Source: Cycas panzhihuaensis
Lineage: Eukaryota > Cycadophyta
Direction: 5' to 3'
DNA length: 64,000 bases
NCBI GenBank assembly: GCA_023213395.1
Contig: CM041465.1
Span: 9,300,001-9,364,000 of the forward strand
The notes under the pieces were generated by a model. That model searched no databases. It was not told the DNA's origin and worked only from the letters and a program-made list of their open reading frames with translations. Below are positions 43,790-55,619 of the stretch, one piece after another; position 1 is the stretch's first letter, and the number at the start of each line of letters is the position of its first letter. The position numbers and the translations under genes are program-made.

Positions 43790-44887
43790 ACATGTCCTCT
43801 AGAGGGTGGTCCATGTTTGGAAAAACACTTATCTTGATGTGACCATTTCTACGACAATAAGTGCAATATAGTTGATCTCTTTTCCATAACTAAGATTTTG
43901 AGTCCTTGGTGAAGAGTGATCAAAGTTGAGAGGTCTCCCCCTTTCCTCATAGAATTGAGTATGAGTATTTCTTGGTTGGTCACGATAGTTTTGAGGTGTT
44001 CTAGAAGGTTGTGGGTTCCCATGACAATGTGGACAACAAGAATGATTTTCACCTTGTCTTCGTTGGTTAGGGTTTCTTTGAGTGTTCGAATGTCTTGGAG
44101 AATTTTCATGTTGTGGGGGTCGTCCTTGTCTATTATGAGGAGCTTGGTATCGTGGAGGATTTTGTCTAGGTTCATTTCTAGGGTTTTCATCTTTTCGCCT
44201 TAGAGGAGATTCATTTTGTTTTGAAGTGCCATCTTGAGGATTAGATTGAATGTTGGCCTTTGTAGCAAAGGCATGTTCTAAGGTTTCATTGGCAGCTTGT
44301 TGCTCTTCTATGGACATGAGCATAGCAGGAAGTTGTTCTATTTTAAGTGTACTTAGGTCTTTAGATACACTAATACTTGTAGCTACCATCTCAAAGCGTC
44401 TAACGGCTCCTACACATCGAAGGATCCGTTCAACAACTCTTTGTTCGGTTAAGGTGTCCCCAAGGGACCTCATTTGGTTAACTATATCTTGAATCTTGGT
44501 CATAAATTCGATTATTGATTCATGGGGCATCATCGTAAATTTTTAAACTTACTTCTTAAGTTTTGTAGTTTAGAGGACGCCCCCTTAGTATATAATTGTA
44601 AAGTATCCCAAGCCTCTTTGGACTTAATGGATTCACTAACGCATTGGGAAAACATGATCTTCCAAAGCGCAAAAGATAAGGGCTAAGGCTTCATTATCTT
44701 TTTTGATATTTTCTTTGTGTGTAGCTTTTTCAGTATCAGTTGGATTTGATCCTAAGTCATTGTAACCATTTCTCACTATATCCCACATTTCATTTGCTAT
44801 GAGTATGGGCCTCATCCTCCTACTCCAGTTAAGAAAATTATTTCCATCAAATTTAGGAATAATCATATTCCCAAAACTAGACGTCAT
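43790..44887 (-). pseudogene. C2 gag
   Basis: The ATG at 44887 opens MTSSFGNMIIPKFDGNNFLN and continues WSRRMRPILIANEMWDIVRN to 44636. Frameshifts near 44650 and 44533 lead to the long frame 44533-43829 (MMPHESIIEFMTKIQDIVNQ, a Gln/Asn/Pro-rich middle). The knuckle CTYCRRNGHI is at about 43820-43855 and is split by a frameshift before its last Cys. Two small indels apart, the protein is well preserved. Confidence 0.87.
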
Positions 44888-47800
44888 TTTAGATTAAAGT
44901 TGTATAAAAATGTGATGAATGCAATAGCAAAAATATATTTGAATGTAAAAAAATTTGAAAGACCTTAAATGAAAGAAATTATTTCCAAATATATATCCCA
45001 AGGTTTTCAAAAGTTTGAGCAAATGAACTAGGACCTAGAAAGGCTACTAGGCTCTAAGTTTATGTTTCTCCTGGGGCAACCTTCGGTTGCTATTACGATA
45101 ATGGCGCACCACGGATGGCAAAACAGGGACCCTTTATCACGTCTTGTTGGGCTCTATATACCTCGACGTGGGCTTCTTAAGAAGGTTTTGACACCCCACA
45201 GTTGTTGGTCCACTGCGCGATTTATGCCTAACGATAGATCTAGCGGTGAAGGTTCTCGGACCACAGGCACGCACCCTCTCCAGGTCTAGTCTTGGGCACC
45301 AAACACCATAAAAGGAAAGGTTACGCACCTCACCGCCACCAGTATACACACGATAGTAATGGTCCTCATCCAATATGAGTAGGCCGATTAGCGTGTCTTG
45401 GTGGTAACCCGGGGTCCTAACTTCCCCTTGCAATTTGGAAAAAAGGTGGTTCAATTCGGGATTTATCTTATTTAATGTGGAAACTAATCTATTTAGCAAT
45501 GTGGTCTTGCTTAGAAAAAGAAAAATTCTTTTGATAATAGAAAAAATGCTCTAAGCAAGATGAAATGAAACTTTTACAAAAAAACTCTTTTTGCTTTTTT
45601 TCAAAAAAAATATAATGTCCTTCAAACAAATATAAGATGCCTTTGAAAAGAAATACAATTTTTCTTTTATAAGTGCAAGAACGATGATATTTTCCAATAA
45701 TGAAGAAGAACTTTAATACACTTTTAAAGTAAAACAATCAAAAAAGAAGTAATGATGCTCAAAACTTTTCACTTATGCAAGATTTAAAATAAACTTTTGA
45801 GAATAGATAAACAGATGCCAATTTCTCAAATGAATAATAAATCTTCAATGTAAAAAACTTCTTTTAAGAACAACTTTTATGTATTGCCTTATAAATAAAT
45901 ACTTGTTCAAAATAATGTAAAGTGCTTGTAGAAAGATCAAGCAAAAAACTTTGAGTAAACTAGAATTTTCTTTACAATTTTGAAAGGAAGACAAGCTTGT
46001 TAGGATGAATATATATACTCAACTTTAACAGATTGAAAACGATATTGAATGAGGTCAGAATAGCTTAAAATTTTATCAATATGTAGATTGCTGAAATGTG
46101 AATCCAATAAGATAGACGGTTTTGAAAAAGGATACCAATAAGTCACGTTTTGAATGAGCCAAAGGAAAGGACTTCCTTATGGAGCCTAACAGGAGCAGGG
46201 TAGGCAAAAAATTGTATAAAAGTACTAATTAATCCTTAGAAAAGCTGAACAAATGATCAAATATTATTAATGAAGTAATTAATATTCTGCCAATTGAAAA
46301 TTTTGAAAGAATATATTAAACAGGTGTAAAAAAGAGCAGATTTAGGCCAATAAAATGACTCAAATTTAGCTGATTTGAAATATAAGCAAAATATGTCAAA
46401 ATATATGAAAAAATATATCACAGTGAAGAGAAATGAGTCAGCTTCCCAACGAAGCTAACGAAAATGAAATCTGATAAAAATTGCAAAAGTTATAGTGAAA
46501 AAAGTGACAAGTATCTTTATGGAGAATGTTCAAGAAACAGTAAAACAACTAATTTTCTTATTTTAGCGATTAAAATATTAGTGAAAATGAAGTCAAAAAA
46601 TTAAAGTAAAAGATGGGTATTAGAGTCTATATGACATAGATTACTATAGAAAAAATTTGGATACAAAACAGTTTACCAACAATAAATAGCAGCTAGTTCA
46701 AAAACTGATTTTATTAAAAATGCAAAAAACGCTGAAATTTCGAAAGTCCAATGTTAAAAGGGGTGAAACGAGGTCAAATGGGCACCAAATTGGTCTTATG
46801 ACCAGTCGAAATCAATCTACGGAAAATTTCTGATCTGATGGTGTAGGTTTCGTCTGAAACCGATGAGCCAAATAGAAGTTATGGCCAAAAAAATGCCAAT
46901 AACCCTATGGAAAAATAAAATTTTAAAAAAAATAAGGTTTAAAAATGAAAAAACTTCTTTAAAAAACGGTCTGAAGCTGAACTGGGCTGGGATTGAACCC
47001 AAGACCAGTCAGGAAACAGAAACCTCCGATGCCAGGAGGGTTAACTCGCTCGTCGGGATAGAAAGCACAACTTAAAACTTTTCAAAACCGGATTTTGAAA
47101 CATACAATGAATAAATAAACAGTATAGGGTAAATAATAATAACGCAACTCAATACGGAGGCGATTTAATGAATGAATAACCAAGGCGAACAATAAAGGCG
47201 ACTATAGAGAACACGATTAATATCACAATAAATGCATCGATTAATATCCCAACACGAAACGAGCAAGTAAAAGCGATATTACTATGTATGCGATTATGCG
47301 ATTCACGATGAATTCAAAACACAAAAACGAACTGGGTATGAACTGTGTATCGGCCTTAACGCACAAAGGCGACGCAACGCAACGAACCAGATTGGAATCC
47401 AAAGAGCCGCAATAAATACAGGACAAAGTCAACGACGGACCCAAAGACAACGGAGACGCAGCCCGTAGCCGATTGTAATTTAGAGAGTTGAATGAATGTA
47501 TGCAGACCAGCAATAAATACAAATGCAACGCAATAAGGACGCCGATTGGAAATTTGAATACAACGCAATAAATACAATGCACAGAGACGCAGATTGGAGA
47601 TCAACAGAGACGCGAATCTGCGTGACCGCTGCGGCGGGCCGATACTTACACGGAGACCGAGGCATTCAAAACGCAAAGTACACATGGAGACGGAGGCATT
47701 CAAAACGAATCTACGAGACGCAGATAGCAGATCGGCGAGCACGGGACGCAGATGTAAAACGAATCTACGAGCACGGGACGCAGAGGTAAAACGGATCTAC

Positions 47801-48362
47801 GAAGGCGGCTTAGCACCGAGCAGAGGCTTAACACGAAGGCGGCAGATAACTGATAGAGGCAAGATAATAACAGGGAGAAGACAGAGATATAGAGATATAT
47901 AAATGCAGGCTTGGAGGAACAGAGATATATAAGCGCCGGCTGAAGGTATATACGCAAGAACAGAGATATATAAACGTAGGTACACAAGAATAGAGATATA
48001 TAAACGCAGGCTAAAGGTAGACAAAAAGCTATATATATACTGAGATTAATATATTCCAATTGCAAAATGATTAACAGAGGGAACTGAGGAATGCAGAGGA
48101 TCACTCAAGATCTATCAAGCTAAAGCATATATCAAAAAAAATTCTTTTATTTATATGTTAAAAAAATATAAAAACGGAAACGAGGAACCTGGTTTAAGTA
48201 TGGAGAGCAAACTTCCGAGCGGGAGATCTTCCTCCACAGTGGATGGAATCCAGATCCGTCTTCTCCAGCAGATCGGTGAGCTCGCCAGAATCTCAACGAG
48301 CAGTCATATAGCTATGTTCCGTCGGACGTTTGAGCAACCAAAAACAGAAAATAGACAACGTT
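44888..48362 (-). other. C2 leader, about 3.5 kb, no gene seen
   Basis: The segment between primer site and gag is AT-rich. Bases 45080-45340 are the uninterrupted counterpart of the C1 flanks of G1. Bases 46960-47080 hold a GGGATTGAACCC hairpin resembling a tRNA T-arm. Bases 47380-48020 are repetitive. Frames up to 134 aa here are repeat artefacts. Confidence 0.7.
47640..48020. repeat. Short tandem repeats in the C2 leader
   Basis: There are two families in succession. About 47640-47810 contains repeats of the form AAACGAATCTACGAGCACGG with ACGCAGA. About 47880-48015 contains repeats of ACAGAGATATATAAACGCAGG, at least five imperfect units. Confidence 0.75.
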
Positions 48363-48374
48363 GCTCTGATACCA
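48363..48374 (-). other. C2 primer binding site (tRNA-iMet)
   Basis: The minus strand reads TGGTATCAGAGC two bases after the 5' LTR. Confidence 0.95.
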
Positions 48375-48376
48375 AA

Positions 48377-48711
48377 TGATGGATCCGGAGGAGCAGAGCA
48401 TGACATCACGACACTTTCATCTTGAGTACAACGACAATTTCTGAAAGAGTGGCGGTGTTACTAAACACCAGGGAGGTATTCCCAACCCTTAAATAGAGAT
48501 TCAGGGAGGCGTCGGGTGCCATCACCCTAGCTGCACAACAATTAAGGTTAGTTTGAAAAAATATAAAAAATAAATAGCGGTAATACGTACCTCACGTGAG
48601 TGGTCGGTCCGGGCGGCTGCTGAACGGTTCAAGGTGCCCTAGGGGCCCTCAAAGGTGGCTTTGAGGGGCCCTAAGCGCTCTAGTGCACATACATTGGGAT
48701 TATTCCCAACA
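48377..48711 (-). repeat. C2 5' LTR (335 bp)
   Basis: On the minus strand it starts TGTTGGGAATAATCCC and ends GGATCCATCA. It differs from 40336-40669 at about fourteen positions by eye. Confidence 0.95.
48641..48672. promoter_or_regulatory. Stable GC-rich hairpin in the C2 LTR
   Basis: AGGGGCCCTCAAAG pairs with CTTTGAGGGGCCCT over a GTGG loop with one bulge. The 3' LTR copy at 40599-40630 is identical. The C1 LTR has lost it. Confidence 0.55.
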
Positions 48712-48716
48712 TAAGG

Positions 48717-49637
48717 AAGCCATGTGTAAAGAATTTGAAATGACAGATTTGGGATTAATACATTACTTCTTAGGTTTAGAAGTATGGCAGGACAAAAATG
48801 ACATCTTCATCTCTCAAGGGAAATACACCTTGGACTTACTACAAAAGTTCAAGATGCCTAATTGTAAACCTTTAACAACTCCAATTAAAATAGACAGGTC
48901 CCAATTATAAACCTTTAGACAACTCCAAACTTGATGATTCTGCACTTGTTGATCCTACACTTTACAGACAGTTAATTAGTAGTTTGATTTACTTAACTTC
49001 TACTTGACCAGACGTCATGCATTCAATTAATATAGTATCTAGATTCATACAAGACCTTAAGACTACTCATTAGTAAGCAACTAAAAGGATTCTATGATAT
49101 CTCAAAGGCACTACAGAATATTGTTTACATTATAAAGCTTTATCAAATTTTAGATTGATAGGATATATAGATTCCGATTGGGCAGGTGACATCGATGATA
49201 AAAAATCTACTTCAGGTTACACTTGTAGTATGGGTTCAACAACCATAGCTTGGAGCACGAGAAAGCAAAATACAATTTCTCTATCTATAATTAAAGTAGA
49301 ATATAAAGTAGCAGTCTTTGGCACATGCAAAACTGTATGGTTAAGATGACTCTTACATAACTTTCAAATTGAATAGAAAGGACTGACTAAAATCTGGTGT
49401 AATAGTCAAAGCACAATTCATATGACAAGGAGTCTAGTTTATCATAGTAGAACTAAGTACATAAAAACTTAATATCACTTCATTCGAGAGTTAGTGCAAG
49501 CAAGCGACATTGATTTGGCATATTGTAGTACTAAAGATCAAACAATTGATATATTCACAAAGGCATTAAGAAAGATCAAATTTCACAAATTTAGGGACAA
49601 ACTTGGAGTTCTACACAATGGCCATTATGGGGAAGAA
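48717..49637 (+). pseudogene. C1 end of RT, RNase H and polypurine tract
   Basis: The sequence resumes in RT (AMCKEFEMTDLGLIHYFLGL, 48717). A short duplication of the TCCAATTATAAACCTTTA type lies near 48898. RNase H follows with GYIDSDWAGDIDDKKSTSGY (49157, catalytic Asp residues present), then TMGSTTIAWSTRKQ-like sequence and YCSTKDQTIDIFTKALRKIK (49516). The purine tract ATGGGGAAGAA (49627-49637) touches the LTR. TAA/TAG codons interrupt it. Confidence 0.87.
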
Positions 49638-49970
49638 TGTAGGGGTAATGCCCAATATATTAAAGAGTGTGCAACCATCCTTAGGCCTCCAAATGATACC
49701 TTGGGCCACCTATAGCCACCATGCAGCCACCAGATCTAACTAAGGTATGTTAATTTAATATTTTATTTATTTGTTAAATGTTAGACTAACATCGGGTTGA
49801 GGTAGTCCACCACCTCCCAAAACTATATAATGAAGGGGAATGCCTCCTTGTATTTTCCTAATACTGCCTTTGGATCTATGAAAATTACTACCTTGTGAAA
49901 ATATATTAAAGATCTTGTGATCCTCCCACTCTGCTCCTTGATACCTTCAAGTAAGATCCATCTGCCATCA
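49638..49970 (+). repeat. C1 3' LTR (333 bp)
   Basis: It starts TGTAGGGGTAATGCCC and ends ATCTGCCATCA. It aligns with the C2 LTR read on its own strand, with much C-to-T and G-to-A change. TATATAATG at about 49824 may be the remains of a TATA box. Confidence 0.88.
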
Positions 49971-51836
49971 TTTTTATCCTCCTTTAAATTCCTATAAAAT
50001 GTTGTAAATATTATGATCTAATATTCAAGATTGATAGAACCATTGAGTTTGAATTAAGGGAGGTCATTAGGAAAGATGAAGAATATGTTAATCTCCACCT
50101 ACCCCCACCCCCCTAGGGCTTTTTTTAATAAGTTCAATAAAAGAAAATAAGCACTATTGCCTTAAAAGCAATGGCATCCTAGCCAAAGTTTAAATGATCT
50201 CAAAATAATGCAAAGAGTATAACATAACTATCATGAAATTACAAGACCTAATTTCAAAATAACAAATAAAGTAACTCTAAAATGGGTTATGTAATAGCCT
50301 AAAGCAAAGCCCTTAAAACATAGGTTCTAACAATTTAGATAGAAATAGATTCTAATATTGTATGAAGAAGTTATGGTGAAATAAGCATAAATAAGTATAA
50401 AATACTATGATAAGATTCCTTTAATTAGATCTTAGCCCCTTTTTTTTACTTTGAGTTGTAGGTTAGATCAACTATCCATATGACCACTAACTATTATTAG
50501 AGGGGAAAATTTTAGAATTTATGTAATCTAATTAAATTTAGTCAATTTAGGATTTAAAAAAAATACCTAAGTAAAAAATGATTATGGTTTTGTGTCTCTA
50601 GGCTAATCACCTATAAAATCATATGTGAGATGGAATAAAGGTGATATACCTTAAGGTAGACCTTCAACCAACTCCTTTTAAGAAGAAGGATGTCTCTTAG
50701 CTTGTGTGCCTAGTGAGAATGAGCAAATTGAATTAATTTTCTAATCAAGCTGCTATATACATGCAAAATATAATTAAACAAAAGCCAACAAACAATAACA
50801 CTTAATGTAATTAATTAAATAAATCAAAAGTCCCCTTAATTTTGAGAAAGTCACAAACACCTTTCCAATAAGTGAAAAAATTATTGTGGATCTTCCCCTA
50901 AAGGAAACATCCCAAGTTTTCTCTTTTCTACCATGTCAAGACCCCATCAATAAAAAAACCCATAGTAATAAAAAGTTTTCGTCTCTAGGAGAGGATAAGC
51001 TTGTATACCATATCTGTAAAGTCCTGAGTGATCAAGTGAGTCATAAGGAGAGGGATGGGGCATAACCTAAAAGGGACAAAGAAAGAGAAATCCAAACCTA
51101 AATGTAAATCTAGGATGTAACTTTAGATTAAATCCATACAACACTCATTCACACAATATGTCAATCAAATCATACGTGGATGCATTTTTTCTCTCTTTTC
51201 CTTTTATTTTGTTTTAATATTATGAAAAATTAACTTAGCATATAAGAAAGAGGGACTTTAGATCCTTTCATTATACTTATATTTATCTAAACTATAGTTT
51301 CTTTATTTTTTTTTCAATTTATTTGTAATTTACTTACTAAAATGTAAAGAAACATGATAACTAACAAAAGATACAGTTGTAACCTTTATATAAACCATGA
51401 ATTTACTTCTTATCCTTTAAGAAAATAAAGAAAACACTTTAATCAATAATTCAATAAGTAAGATAAGCAAAGATTCTTTTCTTTTCCTTTTCTTTTTTCA
51501 TTTGTGTGATTTTAGGGAGAATAAAGATAGTTGCAAAGGGCAAGGATGAGGTTGTTACTTTATAGTGGCATTATGAAGCAATAATCACCTCTTCTTTTGG
51601 TTACAACCACTTTAAAACAAATCCAACCAACCAAATTAGCTATAACATTAAATATTTAAATCATTACTATTAATGTTATGCCCTAATATTATTCTTTTAT
51701 TATATATTTAATTAGTTTATTATGTTATTACAAAAGTTCGGTGATTGGCTAACTATCCAAATCAATGAACTTCTTTCCCATTTATTCCAGAATGTTTCAT
51801 ACACACGCTGGTTGGAAGATTGGGGAGATAGGATCT
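49971..51836. other. AT-rich spacer with no feature recognised
   Basis: I see no coding family, terminal repeat or structured RNA. Homopolymer and A/T-rich tracts dominate. It could be old decayed repeat. Confidence 0.6.
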
Positions 51837-51849
51837 TGTTGGTACATAG

Positions 51850-51865
51850 GTAGAAGGTTCTAGTT
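51850..51865. repeat. Target-site duplication of the LINE, left copy
   Basis: GTAGAAGGTTCTAGTT is repeated exactly at 56921-56936. The last two T may belong to the poly(A) tail (minus strand). Confidence 0.93.
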
Positions 51866-52199
51866 TTTTTTTTTAATAAGGTAAAATAAAATTAAGTGTG
51901 GGTTTGAAAAGGCTCCCATAACCTAGTACATCAAAGGTGATTTACATCCAAGATAAGAGAGACCATGACACCTCTATGGTCTAAGGAAAAATTCTTTAGG
52001 TGTAAATATGTCATGACAAGCCCTGTGGCTAGCTGTCACGAGAACTCTTAGGTTCAACCAATCTCATAAGCTCCTCAGGAAGATCCTTCCTCTAAACAAA
52101 AGATCTCCTATTCCTAACCCCTGAGTTTGCCAAGAAGTCGGCCACCTTATTACCTTCCTTGAAGGTGTGCCAAAATTGCACATCCACAAGATCCTTTAG

Positions 52200-52625
52200 A
52201 ACATCCTAAGTGTCCTCAATCATCGATTAAAATCTCCAATCTGGAGATGCAGTGCCTTTTAGCTGATTTATTACATTCTGGGAGTCCCCCCTCAATGATG
52301 ACCTTTGAGAGGCCCCCTTCTAGGGCCATGTTCACAGCTTTAAGCATGGCCGCCATCTCAGTGAAGTGGTTCGTTTGTTTATCATAGTAATCAATGAAGG
52401 CCCAGATGAAGCTTCCCTTGGAATCTCTGCAAATGCCACCACCACCAGCTTCCCTAGGGTTACCTTTTGAAGCACCATCAAAGTTTAGTTTGAGCCAGTG
52501 TTCCTCAGGGGGGATCCAGTGACATGTTCTTATGGTCCCTTCCGTAATATTTAACTTTGTGACCAACTTGCACAGGATCTTGTCTTTAGTAGGCACCAAT
52601 CGCTTTTCTTTAAGGCTTCTAATAT
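52200..52625 (-). pseudogene. LINE RNase H, frameshifted
   Basis: HWLKLNFDGASKGNPREAGG holds the first Asp and TNHFTEMAAMLKAVNMALEG holds Glu. The third acid is reached only after a one-base shift: a run of six C (plus strand, near 52290) shifts the frame so that IIEG followed by DSQNVINQLKGTASPDWR lies in two frames. RNase H acts on the RNA strand after first-strand synthesis. Confidence 0.85.
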
Positions 52626-53399
52626 TTTCCTTTATCTATGTGTATATGACATTAAATATAGTCTTCGGGTCTATTTGTTTATCACGAAAAATCATTCTAT
52701 TTCTTTCCTTCCATATATTCTAGGACAACACCGGAAGGGAGTTTTTCCATACACTGACCAAGGTTTTGCTCTTAAATGGATTATTCCATGATTACCATTG
52801 ATCAACAATATTCCCAGAGAGAACCCACTCCACCTCAAAAAGATCCAACATGAGTGTCCAAAGCTTGTTGGAGTAGGAAGACCGTAGAAAGATATGGTCT
52901 ACAGATTCTTACTCAGAATAGCACAGGATACACCTGTTTGTTAGTTGGTAACCCCTCCTCATGAGATTATCCACTGTTAGTATTATATTTCTAAGGCATA
53001 TCCACCAAAAGACGGTAATTTTAGGGGTAAGATTTAGTTTCTAAACACTATCCAAGAGCTCATTCCTCTAATCCCCTCTCTCCAGATAGAGATAAAGATA
53101 ACCTTATTTCGCTGTGTACTCCCCATTTTGAGAAGAGGGCCAGACAACTGAGTCTGCTCTACTCATTTTGGGTATATAACTTCTACTAAGAATCTCCTAA
53201 AGTTTGGAAACCCTAACTTGAAGGGAAGGCCCTCCCTGGAGTACCTCAAAATTATTCCATCTCTTGCTTCTACCCCCCCCTCCCCCCCCAATCAGGTAGT
53301 CCTTTATATGGACTCCGTAAAGTCTCTAGCAAAGGGACTGAAGAGGGGCTAAATCAGGGCAATCATTTAAGCTAGTTGTATTGCACCATACATCCTTTT

Positions 53400-55320
53400 A
53401 GAAATTTATAGAATTCCCATCCCCCAAATTCCATTTTAATCCATCTTTCACTAAAAGCCTGGTACTGAGAATACTCCTCTAAATAGCAGAGCCAGTTGGA
53501 GGGATGATATTCTCCAGGAAGGAGCTACCCTGTAAGTACTTCTGGGATATAATTTTTCCCCACAAGCCCCCGCAACCTTTGACAAGTTTCCACCCGAGCT
53601 TAGTCACAAGTGCTGAATTAAATATATAGGTTCTTCTGAGGTTTAAGCCCCCAACCCATTTTGGCATACAGACCTTGGTCCAATTTACCAAATGGAGTCT
53701 TTCCCTCTCTTCAACCCCAGACTAGAGAAATATTTTCTGGATGGACTCCAAAATAGCAGAAACTCCAGTTGGAATTCTGAAGATAGACATCCAATATACT
53801 GAAATGCTTTGTAACAAAGAGGCCACAAGCTAGAGCTTACCAGCTTGGCTAAGAAGTGCACCTTTCCATCCAGCCAACTTCTTTTGAAGCCGGTCAATAA
53901 GAGGGTTCCACAGGTCCTTGGACATCTTGCCCACAAAAAGGGGCACACCAAGGTAAGTAGTAGGCAACTTCTTAATACCCATCTCCAGGATATCACTAAT
54001 CTTTCTTTGCATAGATATAGGGGTATTTATGAAATAGACGCTTCTTTTACTTAGATTAACCTTTTGGTTCGTGGCTGATTCGTATCTTCTCAATTTATCT
54101 TTTATTCTGGAAGCCTCTCTAATGGTAACTTTTCCCAGGAATATGTTATCATCAACAAATTAGTGGTGCATAATGTTTTCCACACCTGAGGTTGGGCATA
54201 GCCCTTTAATTAGTCCTTTTCTTTTAACATCCTCCATGGTCACCTTGATAATTTTAATTATAAAAAGAAAGGGTGATAGAGGATCCCCCTGCCTCAAACC
54301 CCTGTAGCCCGGAAAGAACCTAGACGAAGAACCATTGACCATGACTGAGTATTGTGGGTTTGATATGCACAACTTCATCCAAGTCCTCCACTTCTCTCCA
54401 AACCCAAAAGCATCCAAGCACTCCAACAAACAATCCTAGGAGACTTTGTCGAAGGCCTTCGAAAGGTTGATTTTTATGAGCATAGCAGGCTCCTTCCTCT
54501 CCTTAGCTGAATGCAAAGTTTCATGAACCACTATAATACCATCAATGATTTATCTTCCTCATACGAAGCCATCCTGGTTCTGAGATATTATATTTGGGAT
54601 GATCCCTTTTAGTCTATTGGTGAGCACTTTAGCTAGGATCTTATATTTTACATTGCAAAGACTAATAAGGCAGAAATCCTCAATTCTTTTGGCTCCTTCC
54701 ATTTTTGGAATGAGAACTAGGAAAGTAGCTTGCCATTCCCAGAGAATCTTTTGGTTCAAGAAGTACTTGTGCAAAGTTTCCATGAGATCTTCCTTTATTA
54801 TATACTAAAATTCCTAGAAGAAACTAGGGGGAAAACTATTTGGGCCAGGGGCTTTATCCTGCTTCATATCAAATACATCCTTCTTAACCTCTTCTTGGGT
54901 GAAGGAAGCTGTTAGTAAGGCATTTTGAGCCTTGTTGACCAAGTAAGGAATGGACCTCAGGAACATCTCACGGGTCTCCCTATCCTCAGCCAGTGGTTCA
55001 GAGAAAAGATCCTTAAAGTAATCACTCACCAGATCTTTTATGTATTCTGTGCCAATCACTAATGAACCATCTTCCCTTTAAAGGCCATTGATTTTATTAC
55101 TAGCTCTGTGCTTAACTGTAGTCATATAAAATAGCTTGGTGTTCCTATCCCCTTCAGCAAGCCAGATGGCTCTAGATTTTTGCCTCGAGTGAATTTCTTC
55201 TCTAATAAGCAGTTCTTCTAGGTTTCAAACTAGATCCCTTTCTGCTTTATGCAAGGTCAAAGTTCTACCCTCAGCTTGGATCCTATTCTCAATTTCATTT
55301 AGGTCTTTAATAGTTTGGTC
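53400..55320 (-). pseudogene. LINE reverse transcriptase (ORF2 middle)
   Basis: In order on the minus strand: RAIWLAEGDRNTKLFYMTTV (55180), FDMKQDKAPGPNSFPPSFF (54870), FLVLIPKMEGAKRIEDFCLI (54680), KINLSKAFDKVS (54450), YRGLRQGDPLSPFLF (54300), FVDDNIF as catalytic box (54145; usually FADD), TTYLGVPLFVGK (53940) and QAGKL (53830). The motifs stay almost in one frame and are broken mainly by stop codons. This is a non-LTR RT of the L1 clade. Confidence 0.9.
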
Positions 55321-55619
55321 CTTAAGAAAATGGATGTTTTAAAAGATTTCTTTGTTCCAAACTTTCACTTGCCTTTTTGTCCAATCAAGCTTTTTCAAAA
55401 ATCTATACATGGCATACCCTTGGATAGGGACGTGCCACCAGTCCTCGTCCTTTTTCCTGAGATCTAGGTGTCTAATCCACATCAATTCAAATCTAAAGGG
55501 AGAGCCTTTATGTTTTTCCAAGTCAAAAAAAGTGAGTTGAAGTGGGGAGTAATTAGATCTGATTTTAGGGAGTGCCTCTAGAGCAAAATCATTGAAGCAC
55601 CTAACCCATTTGTAATTAA

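Larger units (their letters stand above)
40336..48711 (-). mobile_element. C2: Copia retrotransposon inserted in C1, opposite strand
   Basis: LTRs of 334 and 335 bp (40336-40669 and 48377-48711), a perfect TAAGG duplication, an iMet primer site, a purine tract and all Copia domains are present. Gag, protease, integrase and RT closely resemble C1, so an element of the same family jumped into an older copy. The leader is very long (about 3.5 kb) relative to the short LTRs. LTR divergence is about 4% by eye. Frameshifts and a lost protease Asp make it inactive. Confidence 0.95.
1..49970 (+). mobile_element. C1: outer Ty1/Copia retrotransposon, 5' end beyond the window
   Basis: This Copia element is the outermost layer of the nest. 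Its visible parts are the leader (1-1108), gag to the start of RT (36831-40335), the rest of RT and RNase H (48717-49637), and a 3' LTR (49638-49970). The domain order gag, protease, integrase, RT, RNase H is the Copia order. It is interrupted by G1 (1114-36825, target duplication GATAG/TATAG) and by C2 (40336-48711, target duplication TAAGG). C2 belongs to the same family and preserves the sequences on both sides of the G1 insertion as one piece near 45080-45132, so the join across G1 is not a guess. All coding parts contain stop codons. The 5' LTR and primer binding site should lie left of base 1. Confidence 0.9.

Noticed and set aside
46965-47065. tRNA-like sequence on the minus strand (TTGGGTTCAATCCCAG resembles a T-arm)
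   Set aside because: The T-stem and loop sizes do not fit a standard tRNA, and I could not place a D-arm, anticodon arm and acceptor stem around it. It is reported only as a hairpin in the C2 leader.
49971-51836. Possible continuation of a retroelement in the AT-rich spacer
   Set aside because: No terminal repeat, primer site or coding motif could be found on either strand.
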